A DNA stretch of 7,850 nucleotides from an uncultured Clostridia bacterium. GTDB taxonomy: Bacteria > Bacillota > Clostridia > Christensenellales > Borkfalkiaceae. Below, in pieces: positions 1-6,597 of the stretch (position 1 is the first letter of the stretch; every line of letters starts with the position of its first letter). The notes below the pieces were generated by a model. That model saw only the letters and a program-made list of their open reading frames with translations, was not told where the DNA came from and did no database searches. Position numbers and translations under genes: made by a program. Where the stretch lies: NCBI GenBank assembly GCA_947177495.1, contig CAMWUS010000060.1:1-7850 (forward strand). The letters run 5' to 3'.

Positions 1-644
1 GCTTTACCGTGCGTGAGGGAGAGGACGCTTGCGAGCGGGCAAAGGAGCTCGGCTACCCCGTTATCGTCAAGCCCGTGCATCTCGGTTCGAGCATCGGCAT
101 TCGGGTTGCGGAAACGCAAGCCGACCTTTTGGAAGCGTTGGGGCTTTCCTTTGTGCTCGACGACTGCGCGCTTGTGGAAGCCTATTTGCACGGCAAACGT
201 GACATCAACTGCGCCGCCTACAAACGGGGGAATGAAACGGTGCTTTCTTCTTGCGAAGAGGTATTTTCGGGCGGTGAGATTTTGTCGTTTTCCGACAAGT
301 ACGAGGGCACGGGCGCGCGGCAGTCGGTCATTCCCGCCGAGCTTCCCGAGGAGCTTGCCGAGGAAATCCGCAATTACACAAAACTCATTTACGAGAGTTT
401 CGACGCGCGCGGCGTGGTGCGGGCAGACTTCTTGGTGGCGGACGGCAAGGCGTATTTCAACGAGCTCAACACCGTGCCCGGTTCGCTTGCTAGCTACTTA
501 TTCGGCGGGAGTTTGACGGAAGCGCGCGATTTCATCATAGGGCTTATCGAGGAAGCCCAACCGCCGTTGGAGCGTACCGTTCTCAAAAGCGGGATTTTGG
601 ATAGCGGGGTATTTGCGGGCGCAAAGGCTTGCAAAACGCGCTGA
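1..644 (+). CDS. ddl: D-alanine--D-alanine ligase-like ATP-grasp protein, C-terminal part (5' end outside window)
   Basis: The reading frame is open from the window edge (first whole codon at base 3) and ends at TGA 642-644, leaving about 213 residues of a protein that is usually 300-380 long. It contains the ATP-grasp glycine-rich loop (K-P-V-H-L-G-S-S-I-G-I, bases 69-101), a D-K-Y-E-G segment followed by a Q-S-V-I-P-A stretch, the R-A-D-F metal-binding region (Asp at 426-428), and N-E-L-N-T-V-P-G-S (459-485) with the Glu and Asn that bind Mg2+ in this family. Known family role: ATP-dependent joining of two D-alanines in the cytoplasm for peptidoglycan precursors. The ending N-T-V-P-G-S-L differs from the N-T-M-P-G-F-T of classical Ddl, so this may be one of the Ddl-like paralogues common in Clostridia; the exact substrate is inferred. 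No terminator separates it from the next gene, whose -35 box lies inside its last codons. Confidence 0.85.
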   Translation, partial: FTVREGEDACERAKELGYPVIVKPVHLGSSIGIRVAETQADLLEALGLSFVLDDCALVEAYLHGKRDINCAAYKRGNETVLSSCEEVFSGGEILSFSDKYEGTGARQSVIPAELPEELAEEIRNYTKLIYESFDARGVVRADFLVADGKAYFNELNTVPGSLASYLFGGSLTEARDFIIGLIEEAQPPLERTVLKSGILDSGVFAGAKACKTR

Positions 645-657
645 CTTCGTGTATAAT
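629..657 (+). promoter_or_regulatory. Sigma-A-type promoter for the icd-lipoprotein unit
   Basis: A -35 box TTGCAA (629-634) and a consensus -10 box TATAAT (652-657) are separated by 17 bp. Transcription would start near 664, giving a leader of only about 17 nt that carries the ribosome binding site AGGAGA (667-672), 8 nt before the ATG at 681. The -35 box lies within the 3' end of the preceding ligase gene. Confidence 0.8.
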
Positions 658-680
658 ACCAAAGATAGGAGAATTTTACC

Positions 681-1901
681 ATGCAGAAAATTAAGATGAC
701 GACTCCGCTCGTGGAGATGGACGGAGACGAAATGACGCGCATACTGTGGAAGCGCATCAAAGAAATCCTCATTTTGCCGTACGTCGATTTAAAAACGGAG
801 TATTACGATTTGGGGCTTGTAAATCGCGACGCGACGGAGGACAAAGTGACGGTGGAGAGCGCGCTCGCCACCAAAAAATACGGCGTTGCCGTGAAGTGCG
901 CAACCATTACTCCCAACGTACAGCGCATGTCGGAGTACAATTTGCACCAAATGTGGAAGAGCCCCAACGGGACGATTCGCCGCATTCTCGACGGCACCGT
1001 GTTCCGCGCGCCCATTCTCTGCAAGGGCATTCGCTCCTACGTGCCGAGTTGGAAAAAACCCATCGTGCTTGCCCGTCACGCCTACGGCGACGTGTATTCC
1101 GCGGTAGACGGAATTGCGGCAAAGGGACAAAAGGCATATTTGGTGATAGAGGACGAAAAGGGAAATCAAGTAAGCCGCACGCTCGTACACGATTTTGCGG
1201 CGGGCGCGGGCGTGGTGCAGGGAATGCATAACTGCGACGATTCCATTCGTTCCTTCGCGCACTCCTGTTTCCGTTACGCTTTGGAAGAGGGCATCTCTAT
1301 GATCTTCGCTTCCAAGGACACTATTTCCAAGGTGTACGACGGGCAGTTCAAGCGCATTTTTGCGGAGGTGTTCGAGGAGTACCGCGCCGCATTCGAGGAA
1401 AAGAAAATCGAGTACCTCTATACGCTTATCGACGACGCGGTCGCGCGCGTCGTGCGGTCGGAAGGCGGCATGCTTTGGGCGTGCAAGAATTACGACGGCG
1501 ACGTGATGAGCGATATGGTCGCAACCGCTTACGGGTCGCTCGGCATGATGAGCTCGGTGCTCGTTTCGCCCGACGGCAAGTACGAATACGAGGCGGCGCA
1601 CGGCACCGTCACCCGCCATTACTATAAATACTTAAAGGGAGAGGAGACTTCCACCAACTCCGTTGCAACCATTTTCGCCTGGACGGGCGCGCTTGCAAAG
1701 CGCGGGGAGTTGGACGGAAACAAAGAGCTCGTTGCCTTTGCAAAGCGGTTGGAACGCGCCACCGTGCAGACGGTGGAAGAGGGCGACATGACGGGCGATC
1801 TTGTTCCGCTCTTCCATAGCGAGGGAATTACTCCCCGCAAACTCAACTCCGAAGAATTCTTGCAGGCAATCGCAAAAAGGTTAAATGAAACAAAAGAATA
1901 A
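681..1901 (+). CDS. icd: NADP-dependent isocitrate dehydrogenase, type II (eukaryotic-like homodimer)
   Basis: This 406-residue cytoplasmic enzyme oxidatively decarboxylates isocitrate to 2-oxoglutarate, supplying NADPH and the carbon skeleton for glutamate. It aligns almost end to end with human IDH1 from memory, and active-site residues keep the same numbers in the first half: S94 in [10 protein letters not shown]100, R109, R132 and Y139 in R-H-A-Y-G-D-V-Y, K212 and T214. The metal-binding aspartates are D251, D274 and D278 (human 252, 275, 279; one residue is missing here). The NADP-binding segment A-H-G-T-V-T-R-H (306-313) retains the Arg-His pair that contacts the 2'-phosphate, so NADP rather than NAD is expected. 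The start ATG is set by AGGAGA 8 nt upstream and a promoter at 629-657. A lipoprotein gene follows after 12 nt in the same transcript. It is full length with no defects seen. This is not the E. coli-type (type I) Icd. Confidence 0.97.
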   Translation: MQKIKMTTPLVEMDGDEMTRILWKRIKEILILPYVDLKTEYYDLGLVNRDATEDKVTVESALATKKYGVAVKCATITPNVQRMSEYNLHQMWKSPNGTIRRILDGTVFRAPILCKGIRSYVPSWKKPIVLARHAYGDVYSAVDGIAAKGQKAYLVIEDEKGNQVSRTLVHDFAAGAGVVQGMHNCDDSIRSFAHSCFRYALEEGISMIFASKDTISKVYDGQFKRIFAEVFEEYRAAFEEKKIEYLYTLIDDAVARVVRSEGGMLWACKNYDGDVMSDMVATAYGSLGMMSSVLVSPDGKYEYEAAHGTVTRHYYKYLKGEETSTNSVATIFAWTGALAKRGELDGNKELVAFAKRLERATVQTVEEGDMTGDLVPLFHSEGITPRKLNSEEFLQAIAKRLNETKE

Positions 1902-1913
1902 GGGGGTACGGGA

Positions 1914-2429
1914 ATGAAAAAAGGTTTGCATTTACTTGCGCGGATAGCGAGTTGCGTCTGTTTGGTGTTTGCCTTATGTGCGGGCTTTGTTGGGTGCAAT
2001 GCGAATATCCAAGAAAAAGAAGCCGACAACATGATTGAGTTTGAAACTTGGTTTTTCACTTCGGGTGTCACGAATAATATCATTCAAGTGAACGGTGAGG
2101 AAAACGCCACATTCGAGCTTACGGCAGAACAGGGCTACCTTTACGACGGCACAAACGGTTTTGTGAAAACGGTAGTTCGGGAAAGCGGTAAAATCACTAG
2201 CTGGGACGGCACGGCGCAAGAAGCGGTACGCGATACTTTTATCACCGTGATAGAAAAAGTTGACGGCAAAATTGTCGGATACGCAGTTATCAAACTGACC
2301 TATAACGAAGAACGCAATTGGCACAACCCGTCTGTTATCAAGGCGGTGGAATTCCCCAAAGTGAACGGGGAATATCAGTCCGTCACGGCAAAGCAGGTAA
2401 AAGCTTTGATCGAAGAAAACAAAAAATAA
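1914..2429 (+). CDS. Small predicted lipoprotein of unknown function
   Basis: The product has 171 residues. The N-terminus has a basic start (M-K-K), a hydrophobic stretch (about residues 5-27) and a lipobox-like F-V-G-C with Cys28 followed by Asn. This points to export, lipid attachment at Cys28 and anchoring on the outer face of the cytoplasmic membrane; Phe at -3 is tolerated but not typical. The mature part is charged and soluble, about 143 residues, with apparent alternating beta-strand segments (for example K-I-V-G-Y-A-V-I-K-L-T-Y) and no cysteines after the lipobox. I do not recognise the family. The ribosome binding site AAGGGGG (1900-1906) overlaps the stop codon of icd, and only 12 nt separate the genes, so translation of the two is probably linked. 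It ends 2 nt before the hairpin terminator. A functional link with isocitrate dehydrogenase is not evident; sharing a transcript may be incidental. Confidence 0.8.
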   Translation: MKKGLHLLARIASCVCLVFALCAGFVGCNANIQEKEADNMIEFETWFFTSGVTNNIIQVNGEENATFELTAEQGYLYDGTNGFVKTVVRESGKITSWDGTAQEAVRDTFITVIEKVDGKIVGYAVIKLTYNEERNWHNPSVIKAVEFPKVNGEYQSVTAKQVKALIEENKK

Positions 2430-2431
2430 TT

Positions 2432-2469
2432 AAAACAGCGCCTTCGCATATTTGCGAAGGCGCTGTTTT
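2432..2469. terminator. Bidirectional intrinsic terminator between convergent genes
   Basis: A perfect 17-bp stem (2432-2448 with 2453-2469) closes a 4-nt loop (TATT). The left arm begins with AAAA and the right arm ends with TTTT, so the GC-rich hairpin has a U-tract when read in either direction. It begins 3 nt after the lipoprotein stop codon on the + strand and lies 13 nt beyond the stop codon of the peptidase gene on the - strand, so it probably ends both transcripts. Confidence 0.93.
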
Positions 2470-2482
2470 GGTACTGTAAACG

Positions 2483-3205
2483 TCAATCTCTTCTTCTGAT
2501 AAATGACAAGGCAATGAGCAAGAATCGCAGGAAGTAGACGAGCGAAACGCAGAGCGCGGCAACGTAGGTGAGCGCGGCGGCGGAAAGCACTTTGCTTGCC
2601 GCGGGCACTTCGTCGGGGGAAAGAATGCCGTCTTCTACGAGCATTTTCTTTGCGCGTCTGCTTGCGTTGTATTCCACAGGCAAGGTCACGAGCATGAACA
2701 GCGACGAAAGTCCGTACATGGCAATTCCCGCATATACAAGCCACTGCCCGTACGGCTGAGGCGCGGTATACCAAAAGATATCGAGCAGCACTCCGATGAT
2801 CATTACGGGGAGTGCAAGGCGGGAGCCGATGTTTGTAATGGGTACGAGCACCCGTCTTACCTTATAGGGGAAATAGCCTTTCTCCTTTTGCATGACGTGC
2901 CCGATTTCGTGCGCGGCAACGGCAACACTTGCAACCGACGCGCTCCCGTACGTGCTCATGGAAAGGTTCACTTGCTTTTTGATCGGGTTGTAGTGGTCGG
3001 TCAGCTTGCCGTCCACGCGGTTTACGGTAATATCCGTTACTCCGCGGTTGCGCATGAGCCGCGTCGCCGTGTCGTATCCCGTCATACAGGAGCGGTTGCG
3101 CACCTTGTCGTACGTCGAATAGGTGGAGCTCACCTTTGCGCTTGCCCAAGCCGAAAAAGCGAGGAAGGGTAGCAAAATCAACAAGAATAAAAGATAGTAA
3201 TACAT
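2483..3205 (-). CDS. yugP: YugP-family membrane zinc metallopeptidase
   Basis: This 240-residue protein matches the YugP-like neutral zinc metallopeptidase family (Zn_peptidase_2), which is about this length. The zinc motif H-E-I-G-H is at residues 99-103, and E178 in L-P-V-E-Y-N-A-S-R-R-A is the likely third ligand. The family-typical segment L-T-D-H-Y-N-P (68-74) and an alanine-rich helix before H-E-I-G-H are present. An N-terminal hydrophobic segment (about 2-20) and further hydrophobic stretches near 130-146, 155-175 and 205-232 indicate an integral membrane protein. The family's substrate is not known to me; membrane protein turnover is a guess. The start is supported by AGGA on the - strand (3212-3215), 6 nt before the ATG. 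It converges with the icd-lipoprotein unit over a shared terminator and diverges from obg across 148 bp. Confidence 0.92.
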   Translation of the reverse strand: MYYYLLFLLILLPFLAFSAWASAKVSSTYSTYDKVRNRSCMTGYDTATRLMRNRGVTDITVNRVDGKLTDHYNPIKKQVNLSMSTYGSASVASVAVAAHEIGHVMQKEKGYFPYKVRRVLVPITNIGSRLALPVMIIGVLLDIFWYTAPQPYGQWLVYAGIAMYGLSSLFMLVTLPVEYNASRRAKKMLVEDGILSPDEVPAASKVLSAAALTYVAALCVSLVYFLRFLLIALSFIRRRD

Positions 3206-3252
3206 AGCTTATCCTAAAAGTAGTATATAATTAAATACCACCTTTTAACGCA

Positions 3253-3282
3253 GTTATAACGCATTTTTTAAAATTTTCACAA
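3253..3282 (-). promoter_or_regulatory. Tentative promoter for the YugP-like peptidase gene
   Basis: Read on the - strand, TTGTGA (3277-3282) and TATAAC (3253-3258) are 18 bp apart and would give a leader of about 40 nt. A second -10-like TATACT lies at 3222-3227, but it has no good -35 partner and would start transcription almost on the ribosome binding site. The region is AT-rich, so chance matches are likely. Confidence 0.35.
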
Positions 3283-3318
3283 AAGCGGCGGGATTTTCCT
3301 TGCAATCGAGCAAACGGC

Positions 3319-3347
3319 TTGCTATTTTTGATAAAGTTTGCTATACT
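3319..3347 (+). promoter_or_regulatory. Extended -10 promoter placed directly against the obg start codon
   Basis: The -35 box TTGCTA (3319-3324) and the -10 box TATACT (3342-3347) are 17 bp apart, and TG at 3339-3340 makes an extended -10. Only 6 nt separate the -10 box from the ATG at 3354, so the expected transcription start is at or next to the first base of the obg start codon. No other good promoter was seen between the peptidase gene and obg. Confidence 0.7.
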
Positions 3348-3353
3348 TTTCGC

Positions 3354-4628
3354 ATGGATAACAAGGTATTTACCGACAAGGTGAAAATCACCGTAAAGGC
3401 GGGCGACGGCGGCGACGGAATGAATTCCTTCAAAGCCTATAAGGGAAAGCCCGCTTGCGGACCGGACGGCGGCGACGGCGGAAAGGGCGGAGACATTTGG
3501 TTCGTGGGCGATAAGGACATGAACGATCTGCTCTCTTTCCGTTTTACTTCCAAATATTTTGCGGGCAACGGCGAACGCGGCGGCACGAATTTGTGCTCGG
3601 GCAAGAGCGGGGATGACGTGTATATCAAAGTCCCCTGCGGAACGCTCGTGCGCGATTTCGAAAGCGGAAAAATTATTTGCGATGTGTTCGAGGACGGCGA
3701 GAAAATCCGCATTTTGCAGGGCGGAAGAGGGGGCAAAGGCAACGTGCGCTTTACCACCGCGCGCCGCCATGCGCCCGACTTCGCGCAAAAGGGCGTGCGC
3801 ACCAAACCACACACCCTCATTCTTGAAATGAAAGTGATTGCGGACGTAGGGCTTGTGGGCTTCCCCAACGTGGGCAAGAGCACGCTGCTCTCCAAAATTT
3901 CCGCGGCGAAGCCGAAAATCGCAGACTATCACTTCACCACTCTCTCGCCCAATCTCGGCGTAGTTCGCCACTTTGAAAGCTCGTTTGTCGTAGCCGATAT
4001 CCCCGGGCTTATCGAGGGCGCGTCGGAAGGAGCGGGCTTGGGGCACGACTTCTTGCGCCATATCGAGCGCACGCGCGCCATTTGCCACGTGGTGGATATT
4101 TCGGGCATGGAGGGCAGAGACCCGCTCGAAGATTTCCAAAAAATCAATGCGGAGCTGAGCGGCTATTCCGCCGTGCTCGGCGCACTTCCGCAGGTGGTTG
4201 CGCTCAACAAGTGCGATTGCTACGGCGCGGAAGAAAATATCAAGCGCTTCCGCAAAAAGTACGGCAAAAAGTATTCGCTGTTTCCCATCACCGCCGTGCG
4301 CGGCGAGGGATTGGAAGATTTGCTGACCGCGCTTTCGGAGCTTTTGTCTACGCTTCCGCCCACCGAGCGCATCGAGGCGGACGAGTTCGAGTTCGACGAG
4401 GGCGACAACACGCAGTACGAAATTTACCGCGATGAGAACGGTGCGTACGTGGTGGTCGGCGGGCTTGTCGATATGCTGTGCCGCAACGTCGTTTTGAACA
4501 AGCCCGAATCCATGGCTTACTTCCACAAGGTGTTAAAGCTGAGAGGGGTATTCAAGGAGCTTGAACGCATGGGCTGTAAGGCGGGCGATACGGTTGTCGT
4601 CGGCGACGTGGAATTCGATTACGTTTAA
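3354..4628 (+). CDS. obg: Obg/CgtA family GTPase, ribosome assembly
   Basis: The 424-residue product has the three Obg domains in order. The glycine-rich Obg fold (about 1-160) shows K-A-G-D-G-G-D-G and G-P-D-G-G-D-G-G-K-G-G repeats. The G domain has G1 G-F-P-N-V-G-K-S-T (169-177), G3 D-I-P-G-L-I-E-G-A (215-223) and G4 N-K-C-D (285-288), with a G5-like I-T-A-V segment. The C-terminal OCT domain covers about 350-424. Obg proteins bind the large ribosomal subunit and couple its maturation to GTP/ppGpp levels; the gene is usually essential. The ATG at 3354 is chosen because the residues after it match Obg N-termini. It has no Shine-Dalgarno sequence, and the promoter -10 box ends 6 nt before it. 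An in-frame TTG at 3300 would add 18 residues, but it also lacks a ribosome binding site. The gene leads an operon with the 509-residue unknown (16 nt gap) and yhbY. The rplU-rpmA genes that often precede obg in Firmicutes are absent here. Confidence 0.97.
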   Translation: MDNKVFTDKVKITVKAGDGGDGMNSFKAYKGKPACGPDGGDGGKGGDIWFVGDKDMNDLLSFRFTSKYFAGNGERGGTNLCSGKSGDDVYIKVPCGTLVRDFESGKIICDVFEDGEKIRILQGGRGGKGNVRFTTARRHAPDFAQKGVRTKPHTLILEMKVIADVGLVGFPNVGKSTLLSKISAAKPKIADYHFTTLSPNLGVVRHFESSFVVADIPGLIEGASEGAGLGHDFLRHIERTRAICHVVDISGMEGRDPLEDFQKINAELSGYSAVLGALPQVVALNKCDCYGAEENIKRFRKKYGKKYSLFPITAVRGEGLEDLLTALSELLSTLPPTERIEADEFEFDEGDNTQYEIYRDENGAYVVVGGLVDMLCRNVVLNKPESMAYFHKVLKLRGVFKELERMGCKAGDTVVVGDVEFDYV

Positions 4629-4644
4629 TAAATAGGAGTTACAA

Positions 4645-6174
4645 ATGGAAAAATTACTCAAAGCATTTTTTTACGATTATAAGTATTATCTCTTCCCCGA
4701 CGACTGCGCATCGCTTGCGGAGTTGAAAAGCAAAGAGAGCGTTACCGTAAAGCGCTTGAAAGAGGATCGGTGCATGGCGCCCGATTTCATTTACGAGAGC
4801 ATCGTGGAGGAAACGCTTACAATCGAAGAGCCGAACAGGCTGTTCGAGGTGCGCGTAAATCTCTATACGGGGCAGGAGTACGACGAAATTTTGCGCAAGC
4901 AGGTCGACAGGGTTTGCCCCGGTTGCGAGCGATATATTCCCGACGGCGATCCGCGCGACACGGGCAACCTCGACGGGCACCACCGCGAAATTTCTTTGGA
5001 CGGCGTTTGCTACGAGCGCGAGGGTGAAAACGACACTTGGGATTTCGCAACCTGTGTGGACGTGTTTTGGTACCGCATTTCCGAGCGGCTCAACGAGCTT
5101 GCCGTTTGCATCGATAAGAACGATCAGAAAAAACTCAATAAAATCATCGGCGAGGAATTAAGTCATTTCTTCCCCGAAATCGACATTTACGGCACGGTGT
5201 ACGAAGGCAAGTACACGCTCTGTTTCCAAACGGAGTTCGGCTATCAGACCGTATTCGTTTTATTGCTCGACTATTTGGCGAGCGTTGCGGGTTGGAAAGA
5301 AAACCCCGTGGCGCAGGCGGGTTGGAAGGTATTGCCTTACCGCCCCGAAGGAACGTTCCGCCCCAAGAAGGAGCTGAAAGGCAAGAGCACGGTGGCTTAT
5401 TTAAAGCCCACGCAGGGCGCGCCGTTCTGTTTCGACGTTATGCTTTATCACCCGCACCCCGCAAAGCTCAATGAGAAAAAAGAGCAAGAACTCATTCAGC
5501 AGTTCTACGAAAATATGTGCGCGCGCATTGGCGAAGAGAAAGTTTGGATGCTTATCAACAGCGTCGAATTCACTTCGGAGAAGAGCAGTTTGCAGACGAC
5601 GGAAGAGATTGCAACCATTTTGCGCAACAAATACGAGGCGAATTTCGGCAATAACGCGGCGCGTGAAGAGGGCGGTTCGGCTTTGCCCGCCCCCATTCCC
5701 TACGGCACGAGCGAAGAGCAGATAAATGCTTTGCCCTACCGCGATCTGATCGGCGAGGGCATGACGCGTTGCGGTACGCTCTCCTTCCTCGACAGAGACG
5801 ATTTGAAAGAAGAGCCGTTTTGGATGTCGCTCGTTTCCTTTGCTTATTTGTACATACCGCGCCCGTTGGACAGTGCGGACAATCCCTTCCAAACGCTCGG
5901 TTGGTATTTGGCGAACGGCGACCAAATTCCCGAGCCCCTGCGCGATCCCGAAGAAACGAAAGTCGGGTCGGGTGCAATCGGCTTTGCCGAATGCGGAGAA
6001 CACGGCTTTATTCTCGATTGCTTCGTGGCGAGCGAAAACAAGTTTTTTCGTACGCTGCGCACGCTTGCGCCGGTACTTCAAACCTACGGCGCAAAGGTCG
6101 TGCTTGTCAATAAAGACGGCGCCACCGTTTACGACTGCGGGTATCAATTTAACATTTCGGAGGAAACGTTATGA
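4645..6174 (+). CDS. Unrecognised 509-residue protein in the obg-yhbY operon
   Basis: I do not recognise this family. The protein is soluble in appearance, acidic and rich in aromatic residues, with no signal peptide or clear membrane segment. The N-terminal region starts with an aromatic patch (F-F-Y-D-Y-K-Y-Y) and has a possible metal site: C-P-G-C (91-94), His112-His113 and Cys122. The central part (about 150-310) includes E-L-S-H-F-F-P-E-I and a segment around F-G-Y-Q-T-V-F-V-L-L-L-D-Y-L. A Gly/Ala/Pro-rich stretch near 335-352 (E-G-G-S-A-L-P-A-P-I-P) may be a linker to a C-terminal domain (about 355-509) holding F-W-M-S-L-V-S-F-A-Y-L-Y and a final I-L-D-C-F-V-A-S region. The start has AGGAG (4634-4638) with 6 nt spacing. 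It lies 16 nt after obg, and its stop overlaps the yhbY start as ATGA, so it is cotranscribed and probably translationally coupled. A role in ribosome assembly or translation is only suggested by this position. Codon use resembles that of its neighbours. Confidence 0.88.
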   Translation: MEKLLKAFFYDYKYYLFPDDCASLAELKSKESVTVKRLKEDRCMAPDFIYESIVEETLTIEEPNRLFEVRVNLYTGQEYDEILRKQVDRVCPGCERYIPDGDPRDTGNLDGHHREISLDGVCYEREGENDTWDFATCVDVFWYRISERLNELAVCIDKNDQKKLNKIIGEELSHFFPEIDIYGTVYEGKYTLCFQTEFGYQTVFVLLLDYLASVAGWKENPVAQAGWKVLPYRPEGTFRPKKELKGKSTVAYLKPTQGAPFCFDVMLYHPHPAKLNEKKEQELIQQFYENMCARIGEEKVWMLINSVEFTSEKSSLQTTEEIATILRNKYEANFGNNAAREEGGSALPAPIPYGTSEEQINALPYRDLIGEGMTRCGTLSFLDRDDLKEEPFWMSLVSFAYLYIPRPLDSADNPFQTLGWYLANGDQIPEPLRDPEETKVGSGAIGFAECGEHGFILDCFVASENKFFRTLRTLAPVLQTYGAKVVLVNKDGATVYDCGYQFNISEETL

Positions 6175-6461
6175 CTTCAAAACAGAGAAGCAATTTAAAA
6201 TCGATTGCGGCTACTATGAAGCCCATCGCGCAGGTCGGCAAGGAGGGCATCAGCGAAAACCTTATTAAGAGTTTGTCCGATGCGTTGGAAGCGCGTGAGC
6301 TTATCAAAATTAATTTGCTTCCCACTTCGGGCGACGACGGTTTGGAAACCGCTTCGGAAATCGCACGGCTGTTGCACGCGGAAGTCGTTGCGGTCATCGG
6401 CAGAAAAGCAATTATTTACCGCCGTTCTTCCCGCAAAGATTTCGAGCACATCGAGTTTTAA
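6171..6461 (+). CDS. yhbY: YhbY-family CRM-domain RNA-binding protein
   Basis: The product has 96 residues, the normal size for a stand-alone bacterial CRM domain. It shows the expected pattern: an N-terminal helix with K-Q-R-S-N-L-K, then Q-V-G-K-E-G-I-S-E (the conserved G-K-x-G loop), E-L-I-K-I-N-L in the middle, and V-V-A-V-I-G-R-K-A-I-I-Y-R near the end, matching the family's I-G-R-x-x-x-L-Y-R strand. YhbY associates with pre-50S ribosomal particles and is thought to act in large-subunit assembly, so it fits an operon with obg; obg-yhbY pairing is common in Clostridia, often followed by nadD, which is missing here. The ribosome binding site GGAGGA (6159-6164) lies within the preceding gene, and the start codon overlaps that gene's stop (ATGA). 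A terminator follows 12 nt after the stop. Confidence 0.95.
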   Translation: MTSKQRSNLKSIAATMKPIAQVGKEGISENLIKSLSDALEARELIKINLLPTSGDDGLETASEIARLLHAEVVAVIGRKAIIYRRSSRKDFEHIEF

Positions 6462-6473
6462 TTTAACCGACTT

Positions 6474-6497
6474 AAAACACTCCGAACGGGGTGTTTT
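6474..6497. terminator. Intrinsic terminator after yhbY
   Basis: A 10-bp stem (6474-6483 with 6488-6497, one T-G wobble) closes a GAAC loop. It begins with AAAA and ends with TTTT, followed by GTCC. It lies just past the yhbY stop and marks the end of the obg operon. The short U-tract makes it weaker than the other two terminators here. Confidence 0.8.
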
Positions 6498-6537
6498 GTC
6501 CTATTTAACCGCTTTCGCAACCCAAAGTTGACAAAAA

Positions 6538-6556
6538 GCAACGGAAAAATGGTTGC
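6538..6556. repeat. Inverted repeat GCAAC-N9-GTTGC overlapping the -35 box
   Basis: GCAAC (6538-6542) and GTTGC (6552-6556) are exact 5-bp inverted arms, the right arm covering part of the -35 box of the XRE gene promoter. A further CAAC-N5-GTTG lies just upstream (6518-6530). The short arms could arise by chance, but the same GTTG/CAAC core recurs through the promoter region, which fits a repressor-binding site. Confidence 0.4.
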
Positions 6557-6581
6557 GGTAGCAGTTGTTTCATGGTATAGT
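6553..6581 (+). promoter_or_regulatory. Extended -10 promoter for the XRE regulator gene
   Basis: A -10 box TATAGT (6576-6581) has an upstream TG (6573-6574), making an extended -10. A weak -35 TTGCGG (6553-6558) is 17 bp away. Transcription would start near 6588, giving a leader of about 24 nt. The extended -10 would make up for the poor -35. Inverted repeats surround and overlap both boxes. Confidence 0.65.
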
Positions 6582-6597
6582 AAGCTCAGGAAACAAC
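6564..6597. repeat. Inverted repeat GTTGTTTC-N18-GAAACAAC flanking the -10 box, candidate operator
   Basis: The exact 8-bp arms GTTGTTTC (6564-6571) and GAAACAAC (6590-6597) are 26 bp apart centre to centre, about two and a half helical turns, with the -10 box TATAGT between them. The predicted transcription start (about 6588) lies just before the right arm, so the pair works at DNA level only. Binding of the XRE protein encoded just downstream would block transcription, so autorepression is the likely meaning; this is inferred. Confidence 0.45.

Noticed and set aside
789..1619. 276-codon open frame on the - strand opposite icd
   Set aside because: It lies wholly inside a certain gene, its composition is typical of antisense shadow, and I see no ribosome binding site or domain.
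3253..3260. Palindrome GTTATAAC in the peptidase-obg gap
   Set aside because: Eight bases in an AT-rich region occur easily by chance, and it coincides with a possible -10 box on the - strand.
3300..3353. Upstream TTG start adding 18 residues to Obg
   Set aside because: No Shine-Dalgarno sequence precedes it, the added residues do not resemble Obg N-termini, and the obg promoter lies inside this stretch.
3231..4526. Long open frame (431 codons) on the - strand opposite obg
   Set aside because: It is a by-product of the GC-rich codon pattern of obg. Its translation has no recognisable motif and is rich in Ala, Arg and His, as antisense frames usually are, while obg itself is certain.
5401..6147. 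248-codon open frame on the - strand opposite the 509-residue unknown
   Set aside because: The + strand frame has a good ribosome binding site, operon spacing and plausible protein composition; the - strand one has none of these.
6528..6533. Consensus -35 TTGACA upstream of the XRE gene
   Set aside because: No -10 box lies at 16-18 bp; the good TATAGT is 42 bp away and pairs better with TTGCGG at 6553.
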